64,000 nt of DNA from Primulina eburnea (taxonomy: Eukaryota; Streptophyta; Magnoliopsida; Lamiales; Gesneriaceae), in NCBI RefSeq assembly GCF_022965805.1, contig NW_027330839.1:30108-94107 (forward strand), given 5' to 3'. A program made the position numbers and the translations under genes. The notes beneath the pieces are model-generated. The model worked only from the letters and a program-made list of their open reading frames with translations. It ran no database searches and was not told the origin of the DNA. This document shows, piece by piece, positions 46,601 to 58,000 of the stretch (its first letter is position 1; each line of letters begins with the position of its first letter).

Positions 46601-47536
46601 AAGTCCATAGAAATGTCAATCCAAGTTCTTTTTAAGAATAGCACGCAAAAGTGTTCCCAAAGTTCTATTGACAACTTCAGTTTGTCCATCCGTTTGAGGA
46701 TGACAAGTAGTAGAAAACGACAATTTTGTGCCAAGTTTAGCCCATAAAGTCTTCCAAAAGTAACTCAAGAATTTAACATCGCGACCAGAAACAATAGTCC
46801 TAGGCATGCCATGCAACGTAACGACTTCTCTAAAGAACAAATCCGCAATGTTTGAAGCATCATCGGTTTAATGACAAGCTATAAAATGTGCCATCTTAGA
46901 GAATCTATCCACAACAACAAAAATAGAATCCCTCCCCTTCTTAGTCTTAGGCAACCCCAAAATAAAGTCCATAGAAATGTCAATCCAAGTTCTTTTTAAG
47001 AATAGCACGCAAAAGTGTTCCCAAAGTTCTATTGACAACTTCAGTTTGTCCATCCGTTTGAGGATGACAAGTAGTAGAAAACGACAATTTTGTGCCAAGG
47101 TTAGCCCATAAAGTCTTCAAAAAGTAACTCAAGAATTTAACATCGCGACCAGAAACAATAGTCCTAGGCATGCCATGCAACCTAACGACTTCTCTAAAGA
47201 ACAAATCCGCAATGTTTGAAGCATCATCGGTTTTATGACAAGCTATAAAATGTGCCATCTTAGAGAATCTATCCACAACAACAAAAATAGAATCCCTCCC
47301 CTTCTTAGTCGTAGGCAACCCCAAAATAAAGTCCATAGAAATGTCAATTCAAGTTCTTTTTAAGAATGGCACGCAAAGTGTTCCCAAAGTTCTATTGACA
47401 ACTTCAGTTTGTCCATCCGTTTGAGATGACCAGTAGTAGAAAACGACAATTTGTGCCAAGTTTAGCCCATAAATTCTTCCAATAGTAACTCAAAATTTAA
47501 CATCGCGACCAGAAACATAGTCCTAGGCATCCATGC

Positions 47537-47574
47537 AAGTACTGTACGATTTAAGTTCCCATCGTTTTAGCATT
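47537..47574. other. Ragged left junction of element C
   Basis: Between the last satellite text (GGCATCCATGCA) and the LTR start at 47575 are about 38 bp (TACTGTACGATTTAAG...) that resemble bases 15-45 of the same LTR. The LTR beginning therefore seems partly duplicated. No target duplication can be recognised. It could be a real rearrangement or a poor consensus. Confidence 0.5.
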
Positions 47575-49073
47575 TGTATAGCGAGCCCGTGTACGTTCGA
47601 TTAAGTTCGTTTGTTATTGGGATATTGCTAGATTTCAAGTTGTATTTTTGGGCTATAGTATGTTAGTTTTATTGTCTTGAGGTTTAGTGATGTTGGTTGT
47701 TCGTTCAGAGTTTCGGTTGTTGCAGATTTTGTTCGCTGCATGGAATATTGTTTTGACGTGAGCACACCGCACCCGCGGCGTTGTAGTGACCGCCCCGCGG
47801 TGGAGACCGCACCCGCGCTGTTTGCAGTGCCGCACCCGCGCTGTTCGAGTTCCAGATTTTTTTGAGATGCCGTAGCCATTGCGCACCCGCGGTCCTTGTG
47901 TTGGCGCACCCGCGGTGAAGGTATGGGCGAGTTTTTAAGCTACTTTTTGGAGTGGTTGGCCATACTTTCCTTTCTTTTCTCCTCCATTCTCGACTTTTCT
48001 CTCCATTTCTAGGGTTTTTGGTCATTTCTTTCACTTCCTATCTTCGATTCAAGCGTTTGTTTGGAATTTCGACTTGAGTTCGACGTTCTCCTTGGTGCTA
48101 GGAAGCTTGGGTAAGTTTTTGGTGCGATTCTGTTAAGGTTGTAAATTAAGAGTTGTTTAGGTTGGTTGTTTATGTGGATTTATGGATTATTTAGCTTGTA
48201 ATCTTGGATATTTAGTTGATATTGGTGTTATTTGTGGATTATTTGTTGTAGGTGGTGATCAAGAGCTAAGTTGAGGTGTTTGTTGTGGTTTGTAAGTGGA
48301 AATTCATTCCTTTTGCTCACATGATTTTATATGTATGTGTTTCAAAGAGTTTATTGTGTTATTCCCTTTCATTTGATCCATAGTATGTATTGTTATATGT
48401 ATTGGAGGCATTGTATGTCTCATTATTGATTAAAGGGAATACAAAGAGATATATAGAGTTCAAAGTGATTGTTAAAACCAGAGAAGAGTTTAAATGTTTT
48501 CGGATTGATAAATACATAGTCAGAGATTGCATGCAATATTAGATGATCATCGCCCAGAGGCTTATATCCCTCAGAGTTATCGGTATTTATATCGATTTGG
48601 GATACGAGCAACCCCAGAGCAGAGATACTATTGATATCAATCCCCAGAGCAAAAGAGAAATACCATCATATTTTATGCTATTGCTATATTATTGATATTC
48701 AGAGTTTACAGTTCAGAGTTGATGGTATTTATGATTTCAAAGAGATGTTTTACAGAGTTATTGTTCATTGTTATATAAGAGTTCCACTTGCTGAGATTTA
48801 TTCTCATTTCAGTTATTTTCATGTGATGCAGATCAGAGTGGTGCCTCGGGACGTTGACTGTAGATCGGGGGTCATATGCATACACCGTTGGAAGGAGGAT
48901 TTTGGCATGATCATAGGAATGATATTTTGTTTTTGTTATGTCATTTAAATGATCATGTATTTATTTTGTAAAGATATTTGATGAAATGTATTTTGAAACT
49001 CCTTCCGTATATTTTAAAGAGAAAATTTTATTTCCGCTGCGTATTTATTTTAAAAGAGGATCGGGGTGTCACA
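47575..49073 (+). repeat. Element C 5' LTR
   Basis: About 1.5 kb, beginning TGTATAGCGAGCCC (an indel-ridden version of TGTAATAGCCGAGCCC) and ending GGTGTCACA at 49073. The first 180 bp differ from the 3' LTR by many small indels; after about 47760 the copies are nearly identical. It contains six CGCACCCGCGG-type motifs at about 47764-47918. Confidence 0.85.
47764..47918. promoter_or_regulatory. CGCACCCGCGG motif cluster in element C 5' LTR
   Basis: Six copies or near copies of CGCACCCGCGG or CGCACCCGCGC in about 155 bp, the same motif as in element A but fewer and differently spaced. The 3' LTR copy is at about 53725-53880. That two diverged related families keep the motif suggests it matters to the LTR; function is inferred. 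Confidence 0.5.
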
Positions 49074-49078
49074 TTTAG

Positions 49079-49090
49079 TGGTATCAGAGC
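49079..49090 (+). other. Element C primer-binding site (initiator Met tRNA)
   Basis: TGGTATCAGAGC lies five bases inside the 5' LTR, with the same TTTAG spacer as element A. Confidence 0.92.
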
Positions 49091-49209
49091 GGTGTTCTTC
49101 GGACCAATGCATATGACTTCGTCTACTTTCAACTGTCCGGGTATGTTTTCTTTGCATCTATCTATTGTTATGTATTGATTGGTATCTTGTGAGCATTGTA
49201 GAGTAGAGG

Positions 49210-52200
49210 ATGCCTCCTAAGCGTAAGGCGTCAGAGGGGGAGGATAGTTCGTCCTCGAGAGTTGTCGACGAGTTCGGCAAGTTACTGAAGGAGCAGGCTA
49301 AGGTTCACAGTGAGCAGATCCAGCAGTTGCTTAGACTGCAAGGAGCAGGCCAGGGCAGAGGACCAAGGTAGGGGGCAGGTTGCTCCAGTAGCAGTTGGTT
49401 CTGATGCTATCTTTTCTGCGTTTAAGAGGATGGATCCACCCGAGTTTCCAGGCAGCTCCGATCCTTTAGCTGCAGTAGAGTGGGTCAAGGCTTTGGAGGC
49501 GATTTTTGATCATCTCCACTATGAGGACAGAGACCGTATCAGTTGTGCTGTTTTCATGCTGGTTAAAGCTGCACGTTTGTGGTGGAATGCGACCAAGGTT
49601 GGCATTGATGTTTCTACTTTGAAGTGGTCTGAGTTTACTGAGCTTTTCTACGACAAGTACTTTCCTGATGCACTGCGAGCGAGGAAGGTCACAGAGTTCT
49701 TGGAGCTTCGTCAGGGGAGCTTGAATGTGGACGAGTATATTCTCAGGTTCGAGGAGGGTTGCCTTTTTGCTCCGTACATTGCTACCAGTGATAAAGATAA
49801 AGGTGCTCACTTCATTCGAGGCCTTAGAGCGGAGATCAGGCGTGATATCAATATGTCCAAGGCTGTGACTTTCAAGGAGATTGTGTCCAAGGCGTTGCTA
49901 GCAGAGCAGGACGAGAAGGATATCGCCAGGGAGAGACAGGCGAGGCACCAGGCTAATGTTCAAAGAGGCCAGAGTTCAGGTCAGCGTGGCAGAGATCGAT
50001 TCAAGGGGAAGGGCAAGGTGGATCAGAGTCCTAGGCCACCGTCAGTGCCAGTTGCTCCGTCTGATTCTGAGAGATCTTTGTGTCCCAAGTGTAGCAGACC
50101 CCATCGTGGAGAGTGTAGATTTGGCACTCGTTCTTGTTATCGTTGTGGCATGCCAGGCCATATTTCCAGAGATTGTCCTAGGGGAGCTAGCCAGGAGAAG
50201 GTGCAGGGTCGTATCTTTTCGATGACTAAGGAAGGTATTAATCGTAATTCTTCTGTAATCTCTAGTTCCATTTTGATTTCAGGCAGAGTAGCTACTACTT
50301 TGATTGATACTGGTGCTACTCATTCTTTTATGTCTGAATTGTTTTTGAGATCTTTGGGTATAGTTCCTTCTGTTATTCCCCTTCAGCTTAGTGTTGTTTT
50401 GCCTTCGGGAGATGTTTTGTGCCCGACTTCCATAGTGTATGCGTGCCCCGTTCGTTTTGTTGATCGAGAGGTCTTTGCTGATTTGATTGTGATCCCGATG
50501 GTTGCCTTTGATGTTATTCTTGGCATGGATTGGCTGTCGACCTATCGTGCTGTTATTGATTGCGTTGCTAAGTCGGTGACTTTTGCAGATGATGACCAGG
50601 GAGGAGTTCTCGCCAGCTCAGGTACTTCGCTGGTCCTTCCTTTTATTTCGTGTCTTGGTGCTGAGAGGCTATTGTGTAGAGGTTGTGATGTTTTTCTAGC
50701 ATCTGTTGTGGATATGGATAGACTGATTAAGTTGAATATTGATGATATTGATGTGGTGAGGGAGTTTGCTAGATAAGGGTTTCATTCGTCCGAGTTCTTC
50801 GCCTTGGGGAGCTCCGGTTCTATTTGTTAAGAAGAAGGACGGGTCTTTGCGTCTGTGTATCGATTACAGAGAGCTCAACAAAGTGACGATCAAGAACAAG
50901 TATCCGTTGCCACGGATTGACGATCTATTTGACCAACTCCAGGGTGCCACTGTTTTCTCGAAGATTGATCTTCGGTCTGGCTACTATCAGTTGAAGGTTA
51001 GGGAGTCTGATATCCCTAAGACGGCTTTCAGGACCAGGTATGGTCACTATGAGTTTCTCGTGATGTCTTTTGGTTTGACCAATGCCCCTTCTGTTTTCAT
51101 GGACCTGATGAACCGTGTGTTCAAGCCGTATTTGGATAGCTTCGTCATTGTCTTTATCGACGATATATTGATCTATTCCAAGACCAGAGAGCTTCATTCA
51201 GAGCATCTCAGAGTTGTTCTCCAGTTGCTGAGAGAGCGGAGGTTGTTTGCTAAGTTGAAGAAGTGTGAGTTTTGGCTGGATCAGATTTCTTTTCTAGGCC
51301 ATGTCGTTTCGAGGGATGGCATTGCTGTTGATCCGATGAAGATAGAGGCGATTCAGAAGTGGCCTATTCCTACGACTGTTTCAGAGGTACGCAGTTTCCT
51401 TGGTTTGGCGGGTTATTATCGTCGTTTTATTTCGGATTTTTCCAAGATTGCCCTGCCATTGTCCAATCTGACAAGGAAGACTGTGAAGTTCGAGTGGTCT
51501 ATAGATTGCCAGAGCGCATTTCAGGAGTTGAAGGATAGATTGACGTCAGCTCCTATTCTCGCATTGCCCAGTGGTTCAGAGGATTTTGTGGTCTTTACCG
51601 ATGCGTCGAAGAAGGGTCTCGGTGCAGTGTTGATGCAGAGAGGTAAGGTCATTGCCTATGCTTCTCGCCAGTTGAAGGATTATGAGAAGAATTATCCGAC
51701 GCACGATTTGGAGCTAGCAGCTGTGGTTTTCGCCCTTAAGATTTGGAGACATTATCTGTATGGCGAAAAGTGTGAGATCTTCACAGACCACAAGAGTTTG
51801 AAGTATCTGTTCTCGCAGAAAGAGCTCAATATGCGGCAGAGGAGGTGGTTAGAGCTGGTCAAGATTACGATGTGACTATCAGTTATCACCCAGGGAAGGC
51901 GAATGTTGTGGCTGATGCTTTAAGCCGCAAGTCGAGTGTTTCATTGAGTTCTTTGATTCAGAGACCGTTACTGATGGATTTGCAGAGAGAGGATATTGAT
52001 CTGGTGATTCCAGGCACCATTGCTCGTCTTTCAGCGTTAGTTATTCGATCTTCATTGACGGACAGGATTCGTAGAGAGCAGTCGACTGATGTTCAGTTGA
52101 CAGAGTTGAGAGATAGAGCAGAGATTAGAGGTAATTCAGAGTTTGCCTTGAATGGTGATGGTTTGGTGACTTTCAGAGGTCGTATTTGTGTTCCTGTCTG

Positions 52201-53486
52201 GCGATGATATTCGTAGAGATATTCTGACAGAGGCTCATACCGCGCCGTATTCGATTCATCCAGGCAGTACGAAGATGTATCAGGATCTTCGTCGACTCTA
52301 CTGGTGGCCAGGTATGAAGAAGGATGTTGCCGTGTTCATTTCTCAGTGCCTTACTTGTCAGCAGGTGAAGATTGAGCACCAGAGACCTGCTGGGACATTG
52401 TTGTCGTTGCCGATTCCTCAGTGGAAGTGGGAGCATATTACGATGGATTTCGTGACTGGTCTTCCCAGAGTGCGGAGAGGTTTCAATTCTATTTGGGTTA
52501 TCGTTGATAGATTGACTAAGTCAGCGCACTTTCTTCCAGTCAAGACGACGTATTCGATGAACCAGTATGCCGAGGACTACATAGCAGAGATTGTTAGACT
52601 TCATGGTGTTCCTGTGTCGATCGTGTCTGATCGTGACCCCAGATTTACTTCAGAGTTTTGGAAGAGTTTGCACAGAGCTATGGGTTCGCGATTAGCGTTC
52701 AGTACAGCCTATCATCCTCAGAGTGATGGTCAGTCAGAGAGAGTCATTCAGATTCTTGAGGATATGCTCAGAGCGTGTACTATAGACTTTCCAGGTAGCT
52801 GGGATTCTTTGTTGCCTTTGGCTGAGTTCACTTATAATAATAGCTACCAGGCGACGATTGGCATGGCACCGTATGAGGCACTTTATGGCAGGAAGTGCAG
52901 GTCTCCCTTGTATTGGGACGAGGTTGGTGAGAGGAAGATGTTGGGACCAGAGTTGGTCCAGCAGACTGCTGATGTTGTTGCTGTTATCAGAGAAAGGATG
53001 AAGACTGCCCAGTCCAGACAGAAGAGCTATGCAGATGTTCGTCGCAGACCTTTGCAGTTCGAGATTGGCGACCACGTGTTTCTGAAGATAGCACCTCTCA
53101 AGGGTGTGATGAGATTTGGCAAGAAGGGCAAGTTGAGTCCTAGATTTATTGGTCCATTCGAGATTTTGGACAGAGTTGGTGACAGAGCCTACAGATTAGC
53201 CCTACCTCCAGATCTTGACAGAGTTCATAATGTGTTTCACGTTTCGATGCTCAGGAAGTATGTTGCAGATCCTTCCCATGTTCTACGCCATGAGCCATTG
53301 GACTTGACGCCGAATTTGACATATCAAGAGATTCCGATTCAGATTTTGGATCGCACAGTTAGAGTTCTGAGGAACAAAGAGATCGGCATTGTCAAAGTTC
53401 TTTGGAGGAACCATTTGTTAGAGGAGGCTACGTGGGAACCAGAGGATGAGATGAGAGAGAAGTATCCTGAGTTGTTCGTGCCGTGA
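49210..53486 (+). pseudogene. Element C gag-pol polyprotein, multiply broken
   Basis: The start at 49210 (MPPKRKASEGED) is chosen by homology to element A. An extra base at about 49361-49364 shifts the frame and brings TAG at 49369. Homology continues in the next frame through the Gag domain, zinc knuckle CYRCGMPGHISRDC (about 50135-50176) and protease [10 protein letters not shown] (about 50300). At about 50770 roughly 155 bp are missing relative to element A: the linker between protease and reverse transcriptase, lost across a TGCT microhomology. Reverse transcriptase (FIDD at about 51153) and RNase H (FTDAS at about 51594) follow. A base is lost at about 51866 and one gained at about 52196. 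Integrase ([25 protein letters not shown]), GPY/F and a chromodomain (IVKVLWRNHL...EEATWEPE) then run open to 53486. It cannot make a functional polyprotein. Confidence 0.92.
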
Positions 53487-53509
53487 CGTCAATTTCGCGG
53501 ACGAAATTC

Positions 53510-53527
53510 CCTTAAGGGGGGGGAGAT
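53510..53527 (+). other. Element C polypurine tract
   Basis: A run TTAAGGGGGGGGAGAT directly precedes the 3' LTR start TGTAATAG at 53528, matching the position and type of the element A tract. Confidence 0.85.
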
Positions 53528-55014
53528 TGTAATAGCCGAGCCCAGTGTACGGTACGATTTAAGTTTCGTTTGTTATTTGGGATATTTGATTAGATGTTCA
53601 GAGTTGTATTTTTGGGCTATAGTATTGTTAGTTTTATTGTCTTGAGGTAGTTAGTTGATGTTGGTTGTTCGTTTCAGAGTTTCGGTTCGATTTTAGTTGC
53701 ATGGGAATAGTGTTTTGCCGTGAGCACACCGCACCCGCGGCGTTGTAGTGACCGCCCCCGCGGTAGAGACCGCACCCGCGCTGTTTGCAGTGCCGCACCC
53801 GCGCTGTTCGAGTTCCAGATTTTTTTGAGATGCCGTAGCCATTGCGCACCCGCGGTCCTTGTGTTGGCGCACCCGCGGTGAAGGTATGGGCGAGTTTTTA
53901 AGCTACTTTTTGGAGTGGTTGGCCATACTTTCCTTTCTTTTCTCCTCCATTCTCGACTTTTCTCTCCATTTCTAGGGTTTTTGGTCATTTCTTTCACTTC
54001 CTATCTTCGATTCAAGCGTTTGTTTGGAATTTCGACTTGAGATCGACGTTCTCCTTGGTGCTAGGAAGCTTGGGTAAGTTTTTGGTGCGATTCTGTTAAG
54101 GTTGTAAATTAAGAGTTGTTTAGGTTGGTTGTTTATGTGGATTTATGGATTATTTAGCTTGTAATCTTGGATATTTAGTTGATATTGGTGTTATTTGTGG
54201 ATTATTTGTTGTAGGTGGTGATCAAGAGCTAAGTTGAGGTGTTTGTTGTGGTTTGTAAGTGGAAATTCATTCCTTTTGCTCACATGATTTTATATGTATG
54301 TGTTTCAAAGAGTTTATTGTGTTATTCCCTTTCATTTGATCCATAGTATGTATTGTTATATGTATTGGAGGCATTGTATGTCTCATTATTGATTAAAGGG
54401 AATACAAAGAGATATATAGAGTTCAAAGTGATTGTTAAAACCAGAGAAGAGTTTAAATGTTTTCGGATTGATAAATACATAGTCAGAGATTGCATGCAAT
54501 ATTAGATGATCATCGCCCAGAGGCTTATATCCCTCAGAGTTATCGGTATTTATATCGATTTGGGATACGAGCAACCCCAGAGCAGAGATACTATTGATAT
54601 CAATCCCCAGAGCAAAAGAGAAATACCATCATATTTTATGCTATTGCTATATTATTGATATTCAGAGTTTACAGTTCAGAGTTGATGGTATTTATGATTT
54701 CAAAGAGATGTTTTACAGAGTTATTGTTCATTGTTATATAAGAGTTCCACTTGCTGAGATTTATTCTCATTTCAGTTATTTTCATGTGATGCAGATCAGA
54801 GTGGTGCCTCGGGACGTTGACTGTAGATCGGGGGTCATATGCATACACCGTTGGAAGGAGGATTTTGGCATGATCATAGGAATGATATTTTGTTTTTGTT
54901 ATGTCATTTAAATGATCATGTATTTATTTTGTAAAGATATTTGATGAAATGTATTTTGAAACTCCTTCCGTATATTTTAAAGAGAAAATTTTATTTCCGC
55001 TGCGTATTTATTTT
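53528..55014 (+). repeat. Element C 3' LTR, truncated at its end
   Basis: Starts TGTAATAGCCGAGCCC and follows the 5' LTR to GCGTATTTATTTT. It then passes directly into satellite (CCCCTTCTTAGTCG), without the last 22 or so bases ending GGTGTCACA. Motif cluster at about 53725-53880. Confidence 0.88.
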
Positions 55015-58000
55015 CCCCTTCTTAGTCGTAGGCAACCCCAAAATAAAGTCCATAGAAATGTCAATTCAAGGTTCTTTTTAAGAATGGCACGCAAAAGTGT
55101 TCCCAAAGTTCCTATTGACAAAACATCAGTTTGTTCCATCCGTTTGGAGTATGACAATAGTAGAAAAACAACAATTTTGTGGCAAGTTTTTAGCCCATAA
55201 AGTCTTCAAAAGTAACTCAAGAATTAACATCGCGACCAGAAACAATAGTCCTAGGCATTCCATGCAACGTAACGACTTCTCTAAAGAACAAATCCATATG
55301 TTTGAAGCATCATCGGTTTATGACAAGCTATAAAATGTGCCATCTTAGAGAATCTATCCACAACAACAAAATAGAATCCTCCCCTTCTTAGTCGTAGGCA
55401 ACCCCAAAATAAAGTCCATAGAAATGTCAATTCAAGTTCTTTTTAAGAATAGGCACGCAAAAGTGTTCCCAAAGTTCTATTGACAACTTCAGTTTGTCCA
55501 TCCGTTTGAGGATGACAAGTAGTAGAAAACGACAATTTTGTGCCAAGTTTAGCCCATAAGTCTTCCAAAAGTAACTCAAGAATTTAACATCGCGACAGAA
55601 ACAATAGTCCTAGGCATGCCATGCAACTTAACGACTTCTCTAAAGAACAAATCCGCATGTTTGAAGCATCATCGGTTTATGACAAGCTATAAAATGTGCC
55701 ATCTTAGAGAATCTATCCACAACAACAAAAATAGAATCCCTCCCCTTCTTAGTCGTAGGCAACCCCAAAATAAAGTCCATAGAAATGTCAATTCAAGTTC
55801 TTTTTAAGAATAGCACGCAAAAGTGTTCCCAAAGTTCTATTGACAACTTCAGTTTGTCCATCCGTTTGAGGATGACAAGTAGTAGAAAACGACAATTTTG
55901 TGCCAAGTTTAGCCCATAAAGTCTTCCAAAAGTAACTCAAGAATTTAACATCGCGACCAGAAACAATAGTCCTAGGCATGCCATGCAACTTAACGACTTC
56001 TCTAAAGAACAAATCCGCAATGTTTGAAGCATCATCGGTTTTATGACAAGCTATAAAATGTGCCATCTTAGAGAATCTATCCACAACAACAAAAATAGAA
56101 TCCCTCCCCTTCTTAGTCCTAGGCAACCCCAAAATAAAGTCCATAGAAATGTCAATCCAAGTTCTTTTTAAGAATAGCACGCAAAAGTGTTCCCAAAGTT
56201 CTATTGACAACTTCAGTTTGTCCATCCGTTTGAGGATGACAAGTAGTAGAAAACGACAATTTTGTGCCAAGTTTAGCCCATAAAGTCTTCCAAAAGTAAC
56301 TCAAGAATTTAACATCGCGACCAGAAACAATAGTCCTAGGCATGCCATGCAACTTAACGACTTCTCTAAAGAACAAATCCGCAATGTTTGAAGCATCATC
56401 GGTTTTATGACAAGCTATAAAATGTGCCATCTTAGAGAATCTATCCACAACAACAAAAATAGAATCCCTCCCCTTCTTAGTCCTAGGCAACCCCAAAATA
56501 AAGTCCATAGAAATGTCAATCCAAGTTCTTTTTAAGAATAGCACGCAAAAGTGTTCCCAAAGTTCTATTGACAACTTCAGTTTGTCCATCCGTTTGAGGA
56601 TGACAAGTAGTAGAAAACGACAATTTTGTGCCAAGTTTAGCCCATAAAGTCTTCCAAAAGTAACTCAAGAATTTAACATCGCGACCAGAAACAATAGTCC
56701 TAGGCATGCCATGCAACCTAACGACTTCTCTAAAGAACAAATCCGCAATGTTTGAAGCATCATCGGTTTTATGACAAGCTATAAAATGTGCCATCTTAGA
56801 GAATCTATCCACAACAACAAAAATAGAATCCCTCCCCTTCTTAGTCTAGGCAACCCCAAAATAAAGTCCATAGAAATGTCAATCCAAGTTCTTTTTAAGA
56901 ATAGCACGCAAAAGTGTTCCCAAAGTTCTATTGACAACTTCAGTTTGTCCATCCGTTTGAGGATGACAAGTAGTAGAAAACGACAATTTTGTGCCAAGTT
57001 TAGCCCATAAAGTCTTCCAAAAGTAACTCAAGAATTTAACATCGCGACCAGAAACAATAGTCCTAGGCATGCCATGCAACGTAACGACTTCTCTAAAGAA
57101 CAAATCCGCAATGTTTGAAGCATCATCGGTTTTATGACAAGCTATAAAATGTGCCATCTTAGAGAATCTATCCACAACAACAAAAATAGAATCCCTCCCC
57201 TTCTTAGTCCTAGGCAACCCCAAAATAAAGTCCATAGAAATGTCAATCCAAGTTCTTTTTAAGAATAGCACGCAAAAGTGTTCCCAAAGTTCTATTGACA
57301 ACTTCAGTTTGTCCATCCGTTTGAGGATGACAAGTAGTAGAAAACGACAATTTTGTGCCAAGTTTAGCCCATAAAGTCTTCCAAAAGTAACTCAAGAATT
57401 TAACATCGCGACCAGAAACAATAGTCCTAGGCATGCCATGCAACTTAACGACTTCTCTAAAGAACAAATCCGCAATGTTTGAAGCATCATCGGTTTTATG
57501 ACAAGCTATAAAATGTGCCATCTTAGAGAATCTATCCACAACAACAAAAATAGAATCCCTCCCCTTCTTAGTCCTAGGCAACCCCAAAATAAAGTCCATA
57601 GAAATGTCAATCCAAGTTCTTTTTAAGAATAGCACGCAAAAGTGTTCCCAAAGTTCTATTGACAACTTCAGTTTGTCCATCCGTTTGAGGATGACAAGTA
57701 GTAGAAAACGACAATTTTGTGCCAAGTTTAGCCCATAAAGTCTTCCAAAAGTAACTCAAGAATTTAACATCGCGACCAGAAACAATAGTCCTAGGCATGC
57801 CATGCAACTTAACGACTTCTCTAAAGAACAAATCCGCAATGTTTGAAGCATCATCGGTTTTATGACAAGCTATAAAATGTGCCATCTTAGAGAATCTATC
57901 CACAACAACAAAAATAGAATCCCTCCCCTTCTTAGTCCTAGGCAACCCCAAAATAAAGTCCATAGAAATGTCAATCCAAGTTCTTTTTAAGAATAGCACG

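Larger units (their letters stand above)
30521..47536 (-). repeat. Integrase-derived satellite, long homogeneous block (about 47 units)
   Basis: About 17 kb of uninterrupted 363-364 bp units, far more uniform than the 12-19.6 kb block. Units differ mainly at a few positions: the codon before LHG (Thr, Lys or Arg), AGTCCTAGG/AGTCGTAGG/AGTACTAGG/AGTCTTAGG, and CCAAAAGT/CCAATAGT. The spacing of equivalent sites is 364 bp (36070, 36434, 36798) or 363 bp (38516, 38879, 39242, 39605, 39968). The final 180 bp, from about 47.36 kb, carries many single-base losses. Plus-strand reading frames of about 79 codons are antisense shadows. Confidence 0.95.
47575..55014 (+). mobile_element. Element C: damaged Ty3/gypsy chromovirus, same clade as element A
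   Basis: A plus-strand element of about 7.44 kb with two LTRs, a primer site, gag-pol and a polypurine tract. The LTR start TGTAATAGCCGAG, the CGCACCCGCGG motif cluster and the Gag start MPPKRKA are shared with element A, but the two are diverged. The 3' LTR stops about 22 bp short of its expected end (the GGTGTCACA end is missing), and no target duplication is found. Gag-pol has at least three single-base frameshifts and an internal deletion. It is an inactive copy whose edges are also poorly resolved. Confidence 0.88.

Noticed and set aside
30521..47536. Regular tandem repeats considered as a CRISPR-like array
   Set aside because: The whole 364-bp unit is repeated with no short repeat and unique spacer structure, and the setting is a plant genome.
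47677..47865. Small frame at the start of the element C 5' LTR
   Set aside because: Lies in the LTR motif cluster and the indel-rich edge; no homology.
48631..48948. 105-codon frame in the element C LTR
   Set aside because: Present identically in both LTRs (also 54594-54911), no domain; treated as chance open sequence in U5/R.
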